From positions 1 to 28,400 of the IMG/VR virus record IMGVR_UViG_3300030104_003898: a DNA stretch of 28,400 nt. One strand, 5' to 3'. Shown piece after piece: positions 1 through 7,138 of the stretch. The position numbers were made by a program, and so were the translations under genes. The DNA comes from a virus. The notes beneath the pieces were generated by a model, which was given only the letters and a program-made list of their open reading frames with translations, did not search any database and was not told where the DNA came from. How positions within the stretch are numbered: position 1 is the first letter of the stretch; every line of letters begins with the position of its first letter.

Positions 1-195
1 TTGAAGTGGGATACTTCAGGAGAATTGTCATCGCTTGACATGAATAGAATTTTAGGATTACTGCAGCAACCAGAGGAATGTAAAGTGTCAGTTGCAATGG
101 ATGAAATTAAAGAATCTAAGTGGAACGATGTTACTTTCATCGAATCTATTCATGTCAATGCACGATACCGAAACGGTAGTCCGATGCAAGAATAA
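1..195 (+). CDS. C-terminal end of an unknown phage protein (cut by window edge)
   Basis: An open frame runs from the first base to a TAA at 193-195. It gives 64 residues with no credible internal start, so the gene begins outside the window. The residues (for example CKVSVAMDEIKESKW and IHVNARYRNG) match no family I recognise. A strong hairpin terminator at 201-221 follows within six bases, so this is probably the last gene of its transcription unit. It precedes a large virion protein, which suggests a structural role, but that is inference only. Confidence 0.6.
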   Translation: MKWDTSGELSSLDMNRILGLLQQPEECKVSVAMDEIKESKWNDVTFIESIHVNARYRNGSPMQE

Positions 196-198
196 ATA
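191..198 (+). promoter_or_regulatory. T4-like late promoter for the large virion protein
   Basis: AATAAATA matches the T4 late consensus TATAAATA, which is read by host RNA polymerase carrying the phage gp55 sigma factor and gp33. It overlaps the stop codon of the preceding frame. The predicted start near 204 leaves a leader of about 19 bases before the ATG at 223. Confidence 0.5.
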
Positions 199-200
199 TT

Positions 201-221
201 GAGGGTAAGACCCTCTTTTTT
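201..221 (+). terminator. Rho-independent terminator
   Basis: A six-base stem GAGGGT/ACCCTC (201-206 and 210-215) with a three-base loop is followed by six T residues. It ends the upstream unit. The late promoter octamer at 191-198 lies directly in front of it. A transcript starting about 13 bases after the start of that octamer (near 204) would lack the left half of the stem and so would not terminate itself. Confidence 0.8.
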
Positions 222-222
222 A

Positions 223-3200
223 ATGGCAACAATTTCGTATTATTATCCTGAGGGACCTATAGGTCCAATATGTGATTACGTCACTGATGATGATGTTGGT
301 CGTGGGTGCTCTTCAGATGCCGACTGTCCTCCAGGATATATTTGTGTTGATGGTCGGTGTGTTCCTATAGGTGATGGTAGACTAGAAACTTATGGTCCTG
401 TAGATTATGGTGACATAGAACGTATATTAGATGGTGGTGTCCCTGCACTCACTACTAGAAGATGTAGAGTTAGAACTCTTTCTGATGGAACGCAAGAATA
501 CTATGATTGTATAAATGAGTTATTAACTCCAATTGGAATACCACCAGGTTATCCTTTAATAGAACCTGAGTATGATTGGGAGTATCATTCAACAACTCCT
601 TGGGGATTAGATGATGACTTTAATCCTATAACTATTGGTCCTTATGATTGTTCTCCTTTTGAACCAGACATTAATATAGCTCCTTTGAAGATGTATAAAT
701 CTGATGGGACTTTTGTACTGAAATATCTAACAGAAAGATCTTCACCACCAACGTTTCCTGTAAGAAGTGGTGTGTCAACTATTACTTCTGGAACAACGAA
801 TGCTAATTTTGTAGTTGTTAACACAGATAACCTTTGGTATACTAATCCAGCAACACTAGCATGGCGTATCACTGATCAATTAGGAACAGAGGTTACTAAT
901 TCTGTTATCAAAAAAGGTAGTTGGGTACAGGTAGGTGCATCGAATAATCCTGGTAATGGTTGGACACAACACATGATTGATTATGGTATCTATCCATCAG
1001 TACCTTTAGATACGGAAGAAGATCCTTTGATTGGACAGTGGCAGACACATACCACTAGTGTTACTTTCCCTTCCTCTGTAACATATTCTCTCAGGATAGA
1101 GTCTGATAATGATGGTTACATACAGATTAGAGACTCTAGTAATAGTGTTATCATTGACAGAGAGATATACTATAACAATTCTACTGGTGTAGGAGAGGAA
1201 ACTATTCCTTTGACATTAAGTGCAGGTGTTTATACTGTACAGACACGTATTAAGAATAGAATTATATCAGGTGGTGATATAAAACTTAGGGTAACTGGTG
1301 ATGCTGCTGGTCTTGTAGGACTTAAATTTAGATGGAATGATAATCCTAGCACTGCTGGAACTGCTTTGAGTTCTGTTGTTGTTGATGGTGTTACATTCAA
1401 TCAAACAGGAAGAAGCGGAGAAACATCTGGAGTAATTACAGTTTCACCAGGAGTTGATTATCCATTAACAATTAATCCTGGTACAGGATATGGTGGAAAT
1501 GAAGTGCAGAGTAAAGATATTGGTTTTTATGATCTTGACGGACAAGATTGGAATGCACAACTATCAATTACTAGATTTGAAGCAGAACAAGAGGTAACTA
1601 ATGTAAATGGATATTGGTCTGAGGAAGGAAATAAATATGCTGTTTGGGTTAACCCAGAAGTTTGTACTTTACCTACTGCAACCCAAGAAGTAACTTATAC
1701 AATCGATATACCAGCAGACGATACATATACATTCACTGGTGGTGCTGATTATAATTTTCAAGTATTTTTAAACAATAGTAATACACCTATCATTTCAGGA
1801 GATGGTGGTATTTTTGACACAGGTGCATTAAGTACTCCATATTCTGTACAACAATCCTTGACTGCAGGAGAGTTAAAGATGGTTGTTAAGTGTACTAATG
1901 ATGATGGTGGATTTGTAGATGCTGATGGTCTTCCAACAGGAGATGCATTCAGATGGGATAGAAATCCTGGTGGATGGTATCTAAAAATCTGTAGAGGTAG
2001 TAGTTGTGTTACACCATCAACAGTTGAATGGGTTCCATCTGGTCCTCATAGTTCTTGGGGAGATTTTGCGGATACATATCTGGTCTATCCATCTAACAAT
2101 AATGTCTTGAAGGGAACTGTTCATACAACATCTTATAATATTAACGTTCCTTTTCCAGGTAATTATACTTTGGAATATGCCGTGGATGATGCTGGAACGA
2201 TTTCATTAGATGGAACACAGATTGTAAGTTCTACATATAATGCTCCAAGTTCAGCAACATATACTATTAATAATCTTACTGCTGGTCCTCATGTAATAAC
2301 AGTTACTTGTGAGAATCAAGCACAGTCACAGACAAGTAATGATTGGACTAGGAATCCTGCAGGTATAGGATGGACTCTAACTCCTCAAGCAAGTGCATCT
2401 AATATTGCAGCTAGGTTTGAAAATAATGGTGATTTGTTAGTAACAGGAGAAGGTTTTGGAGAAGTTCCATTGACCTTTACATCTATGGCTGCTGCTACTA
2501 CTGGTGTTGACTGGTCAATCACAGGCAATTCATCCGATTCGGGGTATCAAATAGAATCTTCCACTAAAATTGCATGGGATGATGACATCTCTGGTGGGTT
2601 TGATGAAAATGCTAGTCTGACTATTTCAGGTATTACTCAGATAGGTGGTTCAAATATAGGTGTTACGTTTAGTTCTGATGGAACTGGTATCGATATAACT
2701 GGAGTAGGATCTGCTGATGTTGTATTTGATTTTGTATGGAATGATAATCCAGGTATATCTGGACGAGCAGTTGGAAGTTTGATACTCTTAGGTCAAACAT
2801 TCACTCAGACTGCTTCTCAAACAGGTAGTCAGAGTGCAACTATTAGAGTTAATGGTAGTACGTCTCAAGTTTCTTATTATATTGGTGGAGAATCATTTGT
2901 TCAGACTACATCTGCTGCTTCTACTACTAAAACTATTGAAGTAGAGGGTGGTGGATTACAAGGTAGAACATATTCAAGTAGTGCTTTTTATACAGATAAT
3001 GTACGAACTGAAAATAATGGACAAAGACTTTGCTTGAATGATAATAGTGGTAGTAATGCTTACATGTCATTCATGAGAAATGTACAGATCAATCGTACAG
3101 GTGGATTTACTGAGTATAATGATTTGGGATTTGAAGATCACACAGATGCTACAGTGTATTTTTATCCTATTGTCCGAGCAATCGCTGAAGAGTATACCAG

Positions 3201-3585
3201 TGGTAGGTTTGGACGCACAGGTACTTTCCCAAACAGAGGTAGGGCACCTGATGAGAGTGGTATGACTCATTGGGTTCTTTTTTATCTTAACAGTGGTGGG
3301 TCATTGAATGGTCCTGTTGACTCAACTCTTTTTAATACGCTTAAATTTGCAATCTTTACTGCGTATGCAAACAATCCATTAGGAAATGAAGCAGACCTTG
3401 GGGATATAGTATCTGTTGTCTATCCTCAACGTTGTACTGCTCACATAGATATTGGAACAATTAACCAAGGGGTTGCCACTAATGCTATAATAGCTTCGTC
3501 TCTAGATTTAAGACCTTTCATAGAGGGAGGTAACTTAATTTGGAGTACTAGAGATGCTACAGGGTACACATACAAAGAGGCTTAA
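223..3585 (+). CDS. Large modular virion structural protein (1120 aa)
   Basis: I take the ATG at 223. An in-frame TTG at 199 is rejected because it lies in the terminator and ahead of the predicted late transcript start. Near residues 24-50 there is a compact cysteine-rich motif (GCSSDADCPPGYICVDGRCV) like small secreted disulfide modules. The rest is rich in Gly, Thr, Ser and Asn with beta-strand patterns. Segments around residues 287, 491 and 638 resemble PA14-type lectin sandwiches; one reads NYTLEYAVDDAGTISLDGTQ. A second module containing WNDNP occurs twice, near residues 367 and 832. This composition is typical of baseplate-peripheral or fibre proteins that touch the host surface. No named T4 equivalent was recognised. 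Virion location is inferred from composition and the late promoter. Confidence 0.7.
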   Translation: MATISYYYPEGPIGPICDYVTDDDVGRGCSSDADCPPGYICVDGRCVPIGDGRLETYGPVDYGDIERILDGGVPALTTRRCRVRTLSDGTQEYYDCINELLTPIGIPPGYPLIEPEYDWEYHSTTPWGLDDDFNPITIGPYDCSPFEPDINIAPLKMYKSDGTFVLKYLTERSSPPTFPVRSGVSTITSGTTNANFVVVNTDNLWYTNPATLAWRITDQLGTEVTNSVIKKGSWVQVGASNNPGNGWTQHMIDYGIYPSVPLDTEEDPLIGQWQTHTTSVTFPSSVTYSLRIESDNDGYIQIRDSSNSVIIDREIYYNNSTGVGEETIPLTLSAGVYTVQTRIKNRIISGGDIKLRVTGDAAGLVGLKFRWNDNPSTAGTALSSVVVDGVTFNQTGRSGETSGVITVSPGVDYPLTINPGTGYGGNEVQSKDIGFYDLDGQDWNAQLSITRFEAEQEVTNVNGYWSEEGNKYAVWVNPEVCTLPTATQEVTYTIDIPADDTYTFTGGADYNFQVFLNNSNTPIISGDGGIFDTGALSTPYSVQQSLTAGELKMVVKCTNDDGGFVDADGLPTGDAFRWDRNPGGWYLKICRGSSCVTPSTVEWVPSGPHSSWGDFADTYLVYPSNNNVLKGTVHTTSYNINVPFPGNYTLEYAVDDAGTISLDGTQIVSSTYNAPSSATYTINNLTAGPHVITVTCENQAQSQTSNDWTRNPAGIGWTLTPQASASNIAARFENNGDLLVTGEGFGEVPLTFTSMAAATTGVDWSITGNSSDSGYQIESSTKIAWDDDISGGFDENASLTISGITQIGGSNIGVTFSSDGTGIDITGVGSADVVFDFVWNDNPGISGRAVGSLILLGQTFTQTASQTGSQSATIRVNGSTSQVSYYIGGESFVQTTSAASTTKTIEVEGGGLQGRTYSSSAFYTDNVRTENNGQRLCLNDNSGSNAYMSFMRNVQINRTGGFTEYNDLGFEDHTDATVYFYPIVRAIAEEYTSGRFGRTGTFPNRGRAPDESGMTHWVLFYLNSGGSLNGPVDSTLFNTLKFAIFTAYANNPLGNEADLGDIVSVVYPQRCTAHIDIGTINQGVATNAIIASSLDLRPFIEGGNLIWSTRDATGYTYKEA

Positions 3586-3821
3586 TGGAATTACCAAAAA
3601 TTAAAAACGAAAATTTACCCAAAGAGTTGAAAGAGATTCTTGGTGATGGAGATGCTGAGTTCGAAGCAATTGTAGATCCTATGGATGTTCTTATAGATTA
3701 TCTTAATCCTAAACAAGACCAAGAGTCTCGTGCAAAAGTTGCTAACATGCTTTTAGAATCAAGAAAAAAATCTCACGAGCGTTTAAAGGAGCATAGGTTG
3801 AATAATCCGAACCCCTCTTGA
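3585..3821 (+). CDS. Small acidic/basic helical protein, unknown function (78 aa)
   Basis: The start ATG overlaps the TAA of the large virion protein by one base (TAATG), so translation is probably coupled. The protein is charged, lacks cysteine and membrane segments, and looks largely helical; its second half is Lys/Arg/Glu-rich (ANMLLESRKKSHERLKEHR). No family was recognised. Its position behind a large structural gene would suit a chaperone or small structural partner, but nothing in the sequence proves this. Confidence 0.65.
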   Translation: MELPKIKNENLPKELKEILGDGDAEFEAIVDPMDVLIDYLNPKQDQESRAKVANMLLESRKKSHERLKEHRLNNPNPS

Positions 3822-3846
3822 CATTAATGTAAAGTTATGTTATTAT
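3818..3846 (+). promoter_or_regulatory. Strong sigma70-like promoter for the exported protein
   Basis: A perfect -35 TTGACA (3818-3823) is followed after 17 bases by -10 TATTAT (3841-3846). The -35 overlaps the last codons of the upstream gene. The host vegetative sigma factor should recognise it, which suggests early expression. Confidence 0.75.
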
Positions 3847-3851
3847 AAATA
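3844..3851 (+). promoter_or_regulatory. Late promoter overlapping the sigma70 -10 box
   Basis: TATAAATA is an exact match to the T4 late consensus and shares three bases with the sigma70 -10 box. The same gene may therefore be read early by host polymerase and late by gp55-modified polymerase, with start points a few bases apart. Confidence 0.65.
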
Positions 3852-3856
3852 ATACT

Positions 3857-3973
3857 GATACAAAGGACTCGAAATAATCGTAACCCTGTGTAGATGTTAA
3901 TACAGTTTCCCATGTCGGGGAGACTATCATCCGCAGGTTATTTTTATGCCTTGCGAGATACTTTAAAACAATC
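3857..3973 (+). promoter_or_regulatory. Long structured 5' leader with a tiny upstream frame
   Basis: The leader is about 115 bases, very long for this compact genome. An eight-pair stem AGTTTCCC/GGGAGACT (3904-3911 and 3918-3925, one G-U pair) closes a six-base loop. A weaker stem CTGTGT/ATACAG (3886-3891 and 3900-3905) overlaps its foot by two bases. A six-codon frame ATG...TAA lies at 3946-3966, just ahead of the real start, which itself has no clear Shine-Dalgarno sequence. Translational control is possible. No known riboswitch core was recognised. Confidence 0.4.
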
Positions 3974-4369
3974 ATGTCAATCAAATCAACAATCGCTGCA
4001 GTAGCAGCATCTCCATTCCTTCTCGCTGGTGCAGCTTTTGCTGGTCCATACGTGAACGTTGAGAGCAATCTTTCATACCCTGATGGGGATTATGATTCAG
4101 CAACTACTGAAGTACATCTTGGGTACGAAGGTACAACAGGTACTGAAGGTAAAATTGCATACTATGTACAAGGTGGTCCTTCATTGAACCATTCAGAAAC
4201 AGCTGACGATACAGAGACAGAATTCTCTGGTAAGGTTGGTGCTTCTGTTGCTCTTGCTGAAGCAACTTCTCTTTACGGAGAAATCTCTGGTGCAACTGCT
4301 GGCGAAGACGCTGACGGTGACACAATCCGTAACTGGGGTGCTAAAGCTGGACTTAAGTTCACATTCTGA
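3974..4369 (+). CDS. Exported small outer-membrane-like protein (131 aa)
   Basis: Residues 1-23 are a clear signal peptide: a Lys near the N-terminus, a hydrophobic core and an AFA cleavage site before GPYVNV. The mature part (about 108 aa) is acidic, rich in Gly, Thr, Ser and Glu, with alternating strand patterns (TEVHLGYEG, KIAYYVQGG, SLYGEISG). It ends NWGAKAGLKFTF. A C-terminal Phe on an alternating strand is the usual signal for insertion by the outer-membrane BAM machinery. At this length it could form only a small barrel or oligomer. It has its own sigma70-like and late promoters and a long leader. A role in changing the infected cell's surface, such as blocking other phages, is inference. 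No named family was recognised. Confidence 0.75.
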   Translation: MSIKSTIAAVAASPFLLAGAAFAGPYVNVESNLSYPDGDYDSATTEVHLGYEGTTGTEGKIAYYVQGGPSLNHSETADDTETEFSGKVGASVALAEATSLYGEISGATAGEDADGDTIRNWGAKAGLKFTF

Positions 4370-4370
4370 T

Positions 4371-4378
4371 TATAAATA
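4371..4378 (+). promoter_or_regulatory. Late promoter ahead of a short terminated transcript
   Basis: TATAAATA is an exact late consensus beginning two bases after the stop codon of the exported protein. Its predicted start, 13 bases after the octamer begins (4384), falls exactly on the first base of a hairpin. The only thing before the terminator at 4423-4449 is about 65 bases of non-coding sequence. Confidence 0.6.
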
Positions 4379-4383
4379 GAGAC

Positions 4384-4449
4384 GAGACATCGTTCGTGCG
4401 GTCTCTACAATCGGAACTTACAGGAGGGTGCTTGACACCCTCCTTTTTT
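4384..4449 (+). ncRNA. Candidate late small RNA (about 65 nt)
   Basis: The segment lies between a perfect late promoter and a strong terminator and has no open frame of note. It would begin with stem GAGAC/GTCTC (4384-4388 and 4401-4405), with an inner CG-TTCG-TG cap, then a single-stranded stretch of about 17 bases, then the terminator hairpin. A 5' hairpin, an exposed middle and a 3' terminator is the usual layout of a bacterial small RNA. The region could instead be just the 3' UTR of the exported-protein gene. Confidence 0.4.
4423..4449 (+). terminator. Strong terminator with an embedded -35 box
   Basis: An eight-pair stem GGAGGGTG/CACCCTCC (4423-4430 and 4436-4443) with loop CTTGA is followed by six T residues. 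The TTGACA at 4432-4437 spans the loop and right arm and is the -35 box of the next gene's promoter. Confidence 0.9.
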
Positions 4450-4459
4450 ATGCTATAAT
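4432..4459 (+). promoter_or_regulatory. Sigma70-like promoter of the glutaredoxin gene
   Basis: -35 TTGACA (4432-4437) and -10 TATAAT (4454-4459) are separated by 16 bases. The -35 lies inside the terminator hairpin and the T-tract forms part of the spacer. The predicted start near 4466 leaves only about 12 leader bases before the ATG at 4478, with no Shine-Dalgarno sequence. Confidence 0.75.
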
Positions 4460-4477
4460 TTTAAAAACATATTTCTT

Positions 4478-4714
4478 ATGAATTTTTCTGTATACACTCG
4501 TAACGGTTGTCCCTATTGCTCAAAAGTCAAAGCAGTTATTGCTGGTAAGGGATATAAGTTTACTGAATATCGTTTAGATACACATTTCGATAGACAAGGT
4601 TTCTATGAACAGTTTGGTGCTGGTAGTACATTTCCTCAAGTCATCTTAGATGATAAGGTTCTTGGTGGTTGTACTGAAACTGTTTTATATTTGAGAGAAA
4701 ACAACTTGATATAA
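4478..4714 (+). CDS. grx: Glutaredoxin
   Basis: This is a 78-residue thioredoxin-fold oxidoreductase. The dithiol active site CPYC is at residues 11-14 after a short beta strand, the cis-proline motif TFPQVILDD follows, and the GG-C-TE glutathione-binding turn comes next. The length is standard for a class I glutaredoxin. Such proteins reduce ribonucleotide reductase and other disulfides with glutathione and are common in T4-like phages, where they support deoxynucleotide supply. The gene has its own terminator-embedded sigma70-like promoter, which suggests early expression. A late promoter octamer lies just after its stop codon and starts the next unit. Confidence 0.93.
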   Translation: MNFSVYTRNGCPYCSKVKAVIAGKGYKFTEYRLDTHFDRQGFYEQFGAGSTFPQVILDDKVLGGCTETVLYLRENNLI

Positions 4715-4716
4715 AC

Positions 4717-4724
4717 ACTAAATA
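4717..4724 (+). promoter_or_regulatory. Late promoter
   Basis: ACTAAATA lies three bases after the glutaredoxin stop. The predicted start near 4730 gives a 17-base leader that includes a good Shine-Dalgarno sequence (GGAGG) before the ATG at 4747. Confidence 0.5.
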
Positions 4725-4746
4725 AAAATAGCTGCGGAGGAACCCT

Positions 4747-4992
4747 ATGGAACCAATCATCATTGCACTGATTGTGTTATTTGTTATAGGAGCATTTATT
4801 CTTGGGGTAACTGTTTCTTGGTTGGCAAAAGGATATGTAGAAGACTACATAGAAAATGCAGCATACTCTAAATCAGTTGTACATCCTGAAATGTTTGATG
4901 AAGATGGTAACATGTTACATGATGAACTTATCTACATCAGACCAACAAATCCATACTGGAAGTTTGAGGATGCCGATGAAGAAGAAGACTAA
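4747..4992 (+). CDS. Small single-pass membrane protein, unknown function (81 aa)
   Basis: The ATG at 4747 follows a GGAGG ribosome site. Residues 3-27 are a long hydrophobic helix (IIIALIVLFVIGAFILGVTV). The rest is acidic and ends in a run of Asp and Glu (DADEEED). This suggests an N-terminal membrane anchor with a soluble acidic tail. It sits between glutaredoxin and a soluble protein, under a late promoter. No family was recognised. Confidence 0.75.
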   Translation: MEPIIIALIVLFVIGAFILGVTVSWLAKGYVEDYIENAAYSKSVVHPEMFDEDGNMLHDELIYIRPTNPYWKFEDADEEED

Positions 4993-5008
4993 TCACAGGA
5001 ATTAAATT

Positions 5009-5473
5009 ATGCCACGTAATATGGACAACAGTAACCCTAGGTTACTAATCAGTGAGATTTTGAGAAAGGTCTCTAATGCAAAAACAAAGAAGGAGAAGGT
5101 AGAACTTCTTCGTAAACATAATAGCAATGCTCTCAGACAGATGTTAATCATCAATTTTGATGAGAGTATTGAATCGGTGATGCCAGAAGGAGATGTACCT
5201 TACAATCCTAACGATGCACCTATAGGAACAGATCACTCTCGCCTTGAGCAAGAGTATCGTGGTCTTTATAGATTCTTTAAAGGTGGAGAACCTAAACTCA
5301 AAGGTCTGAAGCGAGAATCTATGTTTGTTCAACTCTTAGAAGGACTCCATCAGGATGAAGCAGAACTTATAGTTCTTGCTAAGGATGGTGGACTTAACAA
5401 AAAGTATAAGCGTATCACTAAAGCAGTGGTATCAGAAGCATTCCCTCAGATAGAGTGGGGAGGTAGAGGTTGA
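5009..5473 (+). CDS. Conserved-type T4-like phage protein, unknown function (154 aa)
   Basis: The ATG at 5009 follows an AGGAA ribosome site. The protein is soluble, lacks cysteine, and has a helical charged N-terminus (LISEILRKVSNAKTKKEKVE) followed by RQMLIINFDESIESVMPEGDVPYNPNDAP. The phrase NFDESIESVMPEGDVPY resembles small proteins present in many T4-like phages (possibly DUF6433), but I could not verify this. Its stop overlaps the TTG start of the next gene by four bases. No catalytic motif is visible. Confidence 0.75.
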   Translation: MPRNMDNSNPRLLISEILRKVSNAKTKKEKVELLRKHNSNALRQMLIINFDESIESVMPEGDVPYNPNDAPIGTDHSRLEQEYRGLYRFFKGGEPKLKGLKRESMFVQLLEGLHQDEAELIVLAKDGGLNKKYKRITKAVVSEAFPQIEWGGRG

Positions 5474-5745
5474 AAGGAGTAAAGGTTTTAAAGGAGAAAT
5501 GTACTGTCGATGATGCAAAGGATACATCTCTACCTTATTCTGCCTATCTGGTTGAGTATAAGGTAGATGGTGTATCATGTTTTGACATTGCACTTTCAGG
5601 AAAAGAAGCAGATCTTTTTGATTATTATTATGATCTTTATAAAAAGAACTTTGTAAAATTTAAACAATCAGAAGGTAGAATTAATCCTAAATTATGGAAC
5701 GATCCAAACCAACCAAAACCTCCAAAGAAAGGCAGGAAAAAGTGA
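5470..5745 (+). CDS. Small hypothetical protein with TTG start (91 aa)
   Basis: The only usable start is TTG at 5470, overlapping the upstream TGA by four bases (TTGA). A ribosome-binding stretch (GGTAGAGG) lies just before it. The N-terminal half is mixed alpha/beta. The C-terminus is proline- and lysine-rich (NQPKPPKKGRKK) and likely disordered or nucleic-acid binding. No family was recognised. The next gene begins inside its last codons. Confidence 0.65.
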   Translation: MKGVKVLKEKCTVDDAKDTSLPYSAYLVEYKVDGVSCFDIALSGKEADLFDYYYDLYKKNFVKFKQSEGRINPKLWNDPNQPKPPKKGRKK

Positions 5746-6017
5746 CAATTTACTTTGATAAACGTGCCTTAGAGGAACAAAAAAAGGAAGACGAAGAAAT
5801 AAAACAGGAAGAACTGGATAAGAAGGCAGAACAAGAAAAGAATATAGAAACTGGTAGACAAGCTGTGAATGCAGTTGGTAACTTATTTTTATCACCTCTA
5901 GTTCTTATGCTAGTATGGAATGCTTGTATACCAGGTCTCTTTGGATTAGCAACCCTAGGATACTGGTCTGCAATGGGATTGTATGTAATTTTTCGTATAT
6001 TATTAAGGAATTCATGA
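5742..6017 (+). CDS. Membrane protein with N-terminal coiled coil (91 aa)
   Basis: I choose the GTG at 5742, which overlaps the upstream stop (GTGA) and follows CAGGAAAA, over the in-frame ATG at 5694, which would overlap the previous gene by 52 bases. Residues 8-38 are almost entirely Glu/Lys/Gln and should form a coiled coil. Residues 45-88 contain two hydrophobic helices (LFLSPLVLMLVW and GYWSAMGLYVIFRILL). The gene overlaps thyX by four bases. Function unknown; a membrane-anchored assembly or lysis accessory is possible but unsupported. Confidence 0.65.
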   Translation: MTIYFDKRALEEQKKEDEEIKQEELDKKAEQEKNIETGRQAVNAVGNLFLSPLVLMLVWNACIPGLFGLATLGYWSAMGLYVIFRILLRNS

Positions 6018-6724
6018 CTAAAGTATGTTTAATCTCTGTTACTCCTGATGCAGAGAAGACCATTGGATACATTGCTCGTGTGAGTAATCCTAATAACCAA
6101 GAGAATCCAAAGGTTTCAGGACTGTTGAAGTATTGTATCAAGCACGGTCATTGGTCTGTCTTTGAACAAGCATCAATGACTTTAGAGATTCATACTACTC
6201 GTGCCATCGCTGCTCAAGTGCTGAGGCATAGGTCGTTTACATTTCAAGAATTTTCACAGAGATATGCTGACTCCTCTTTACTTGGAGATAGTATTCCTCT
6301 GCCAGAACTACGTCGTCAAGATGATAAGAATAGACAGAATAGTATTGATGATATAGACCCATTTGTCAGACAAGACTACGAGTTAAAAATGCAAAAGCAT
6401 TTTACAGATGGAATGAATCTCTATAAAGAAATGCTTACTTCAGGTATTGCAAAAGAATGTGCAAGAAATGTATTACCTCTTGCAGTACCAACAAAGATGT
6501 ATATGACTGGTAACCTTCGTAACTGGATTCATTACATCGAATTGCGTTCTTCCAATGGCACCCAGAAGGAGCACCAAGAGATTGCACTCCTTGTTAAAGA
6601 TCATTTCACCTGTCAGTTCCCAATCATTGCTGAGGCACTTGGGTGGTGTCCTGAGGAAGATGATGAATGTCCTTGTCGCTATACTAATTGGGAGGATATC
6701 CAACCATGTTTAAGGATTGAGTGA
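6014..6724 (+). CDS. thyX: FAD-dependent thymidylate synthase ThyX
   Basis: ThyX converts dUMP to dTMP using methylene-tetrahydrofolate, FAD and NADPH. The diagnostic motif RHR-x7-S is present at residues 71-81 (RHRSFTFQEFS), followed by QRY. Other family features are the early GYIARVSNP segment, FEQASMTLEI, and NLRNWIHYIELR near the C-terminus, where substrate-binding arginines lie. The length of 236 aa is normal. The ATG at 6014 overlaps the preceding stop (ATGA). An upstream in-frame ATG at 5915 is rejected because it would add 33 unrelated residues inside the previous gene. Many cyanophages carry thyX to supply dTTP for DNA synthesis. Confidence 0.97.
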   Translation: MTKVCLISVTPDAEKTIGYIARVSNPNNQENPKVSGLLKYCIKHGHWSVFEQASMTLEIHTTRAIAAQVLRHRSFTFQEFSQRYADSSLLGDSIPLPELRRQDDKNRQNSIDDIDPFVRQDYELKMQKHFTDGMNLYKEMLTSGIAKECARNVLPLAVPTKMYMTGNLRNWIHYIELRSSNGTQKEHQEIALLVKDHFTCQFPIIAEALGWCPEEDDECPCRYTNWEDIQPCLRIE

Positions 6725-6732
6725 TCTAAATA
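6725..6732 (+). promoter_or_regulatory. Late promoter
   Basis: TCTAAATA starts directly after the thyX stop. The predicted start near 6738 precedes the TTG start of the small gene at 6761. Confidence 0.5.
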
Positions 6733-6760
6733 GTTGGTTAGTACAAATGCTTAGTTAATT

Positions 6761-6904
6761 TTGAATGATAAGAAAGCAGCGAAGAAAATTATAAAACTTG
6801 CAAAAAAGCACCCAGACTGGTATACTGAGGAGGAAGTTAAATATGCCAAACAATATAGATGGCGTATTAAGCAAGAAGAACAACAACAAAAAGAGGAAAC
6901 TTGA
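6761..6904 (+). CDS. Small basic protein, TTG start (47 aa)
   Basis: The frame from TTG at 6761 to TGA at 6902-6904 encodes NDKKAAKKIIKLAKKHPDWY, then a Glu/Gln/Lys-rich helix ending QQQKEET. An in-frame TAG at 6752 limits the start to TTG (or ATT). It fills the gap between thyX and the next gene exactly, and its stop abuts the next ATG, which supports real coding. Compositionally it resembles small helical proteins in other cyanophages. Function unknown. Confidence 0.55.
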   Translation: MNDKKAAKKIIKLAKKHPDWYTEEEVKYAKQYRWRIKQEEQQQKEET

Positions 6905-7135
6905 ATGCCCACCTACCCTGTTCTAAATAAGAACACTGGAGAGAAAAAAGAACTCTCTATGTCAATGAAAGATTATGATCAGTGGCGTAAAGACAATCCC
7001 GACTGGGATAAAGATTGGAATGCAGGTATAGGTGGTCATATGTATGGCAAACCTAAAGCTGATGATGGTTTCAAAGAAGTCATGTCCAAAGTCCAAGCAG
7101 CACACCCTCGATCAAACTTGAGTCGTTTTACTTAA
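6905..7135 (+). CDS. FmdB-like small protein without zinc cysteines (76 aa)
   Basis: The N-terminus MPTYPVLNKNTGE resembles the FmdB regulatory family, common in cyanophages, whose proteins begin MPTY and usually form a Cys4 zinc ribbon. Here there are no cysteines at all, so zinc binding is lost or the resemblance is limited to the beta-hairpin. A central DYDQWRKDNPDWDKDWNAG segment and the end GFKEVMSKVQAAHPRSNLSR match the typical C-terminal helix of the phage versions. The start abuts the preceding stop. A regulatory role is family inference. Confidence 0.6.
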   Translation: MPTYPVLNKNTGEKKELSMSMKDYDQWRKDNPDWDKDWNAGIGGHMYGKPKADDGFKEVMSKVQAAHPRSNLSRFT

Positions 7136-7138
7136 ATT

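Noticed and set aside
199-222. TTG at 199 as the start of the large virion protein
   Set aside because: It sits in the terminator hairpin and upstream of the predicted late transcript start, and adds eight residues with no support.
4384-4425. Possible glutamine riboswitch (glnA or downstream-peptide type), common in cyanophages
   Set aside because: The pieces CGTTC and CGGAA are present, but the conserved core and spacing are not, and the next gene is behind a terminator.
5915-6013. N-terminally extended ThyX from ATG 5915
   Set aside because: The extra 33 residues overlap the membrane protein gene and have no counterpart in ThyX; the ATG at 6014 overlaps the previous stop as other junctions do.
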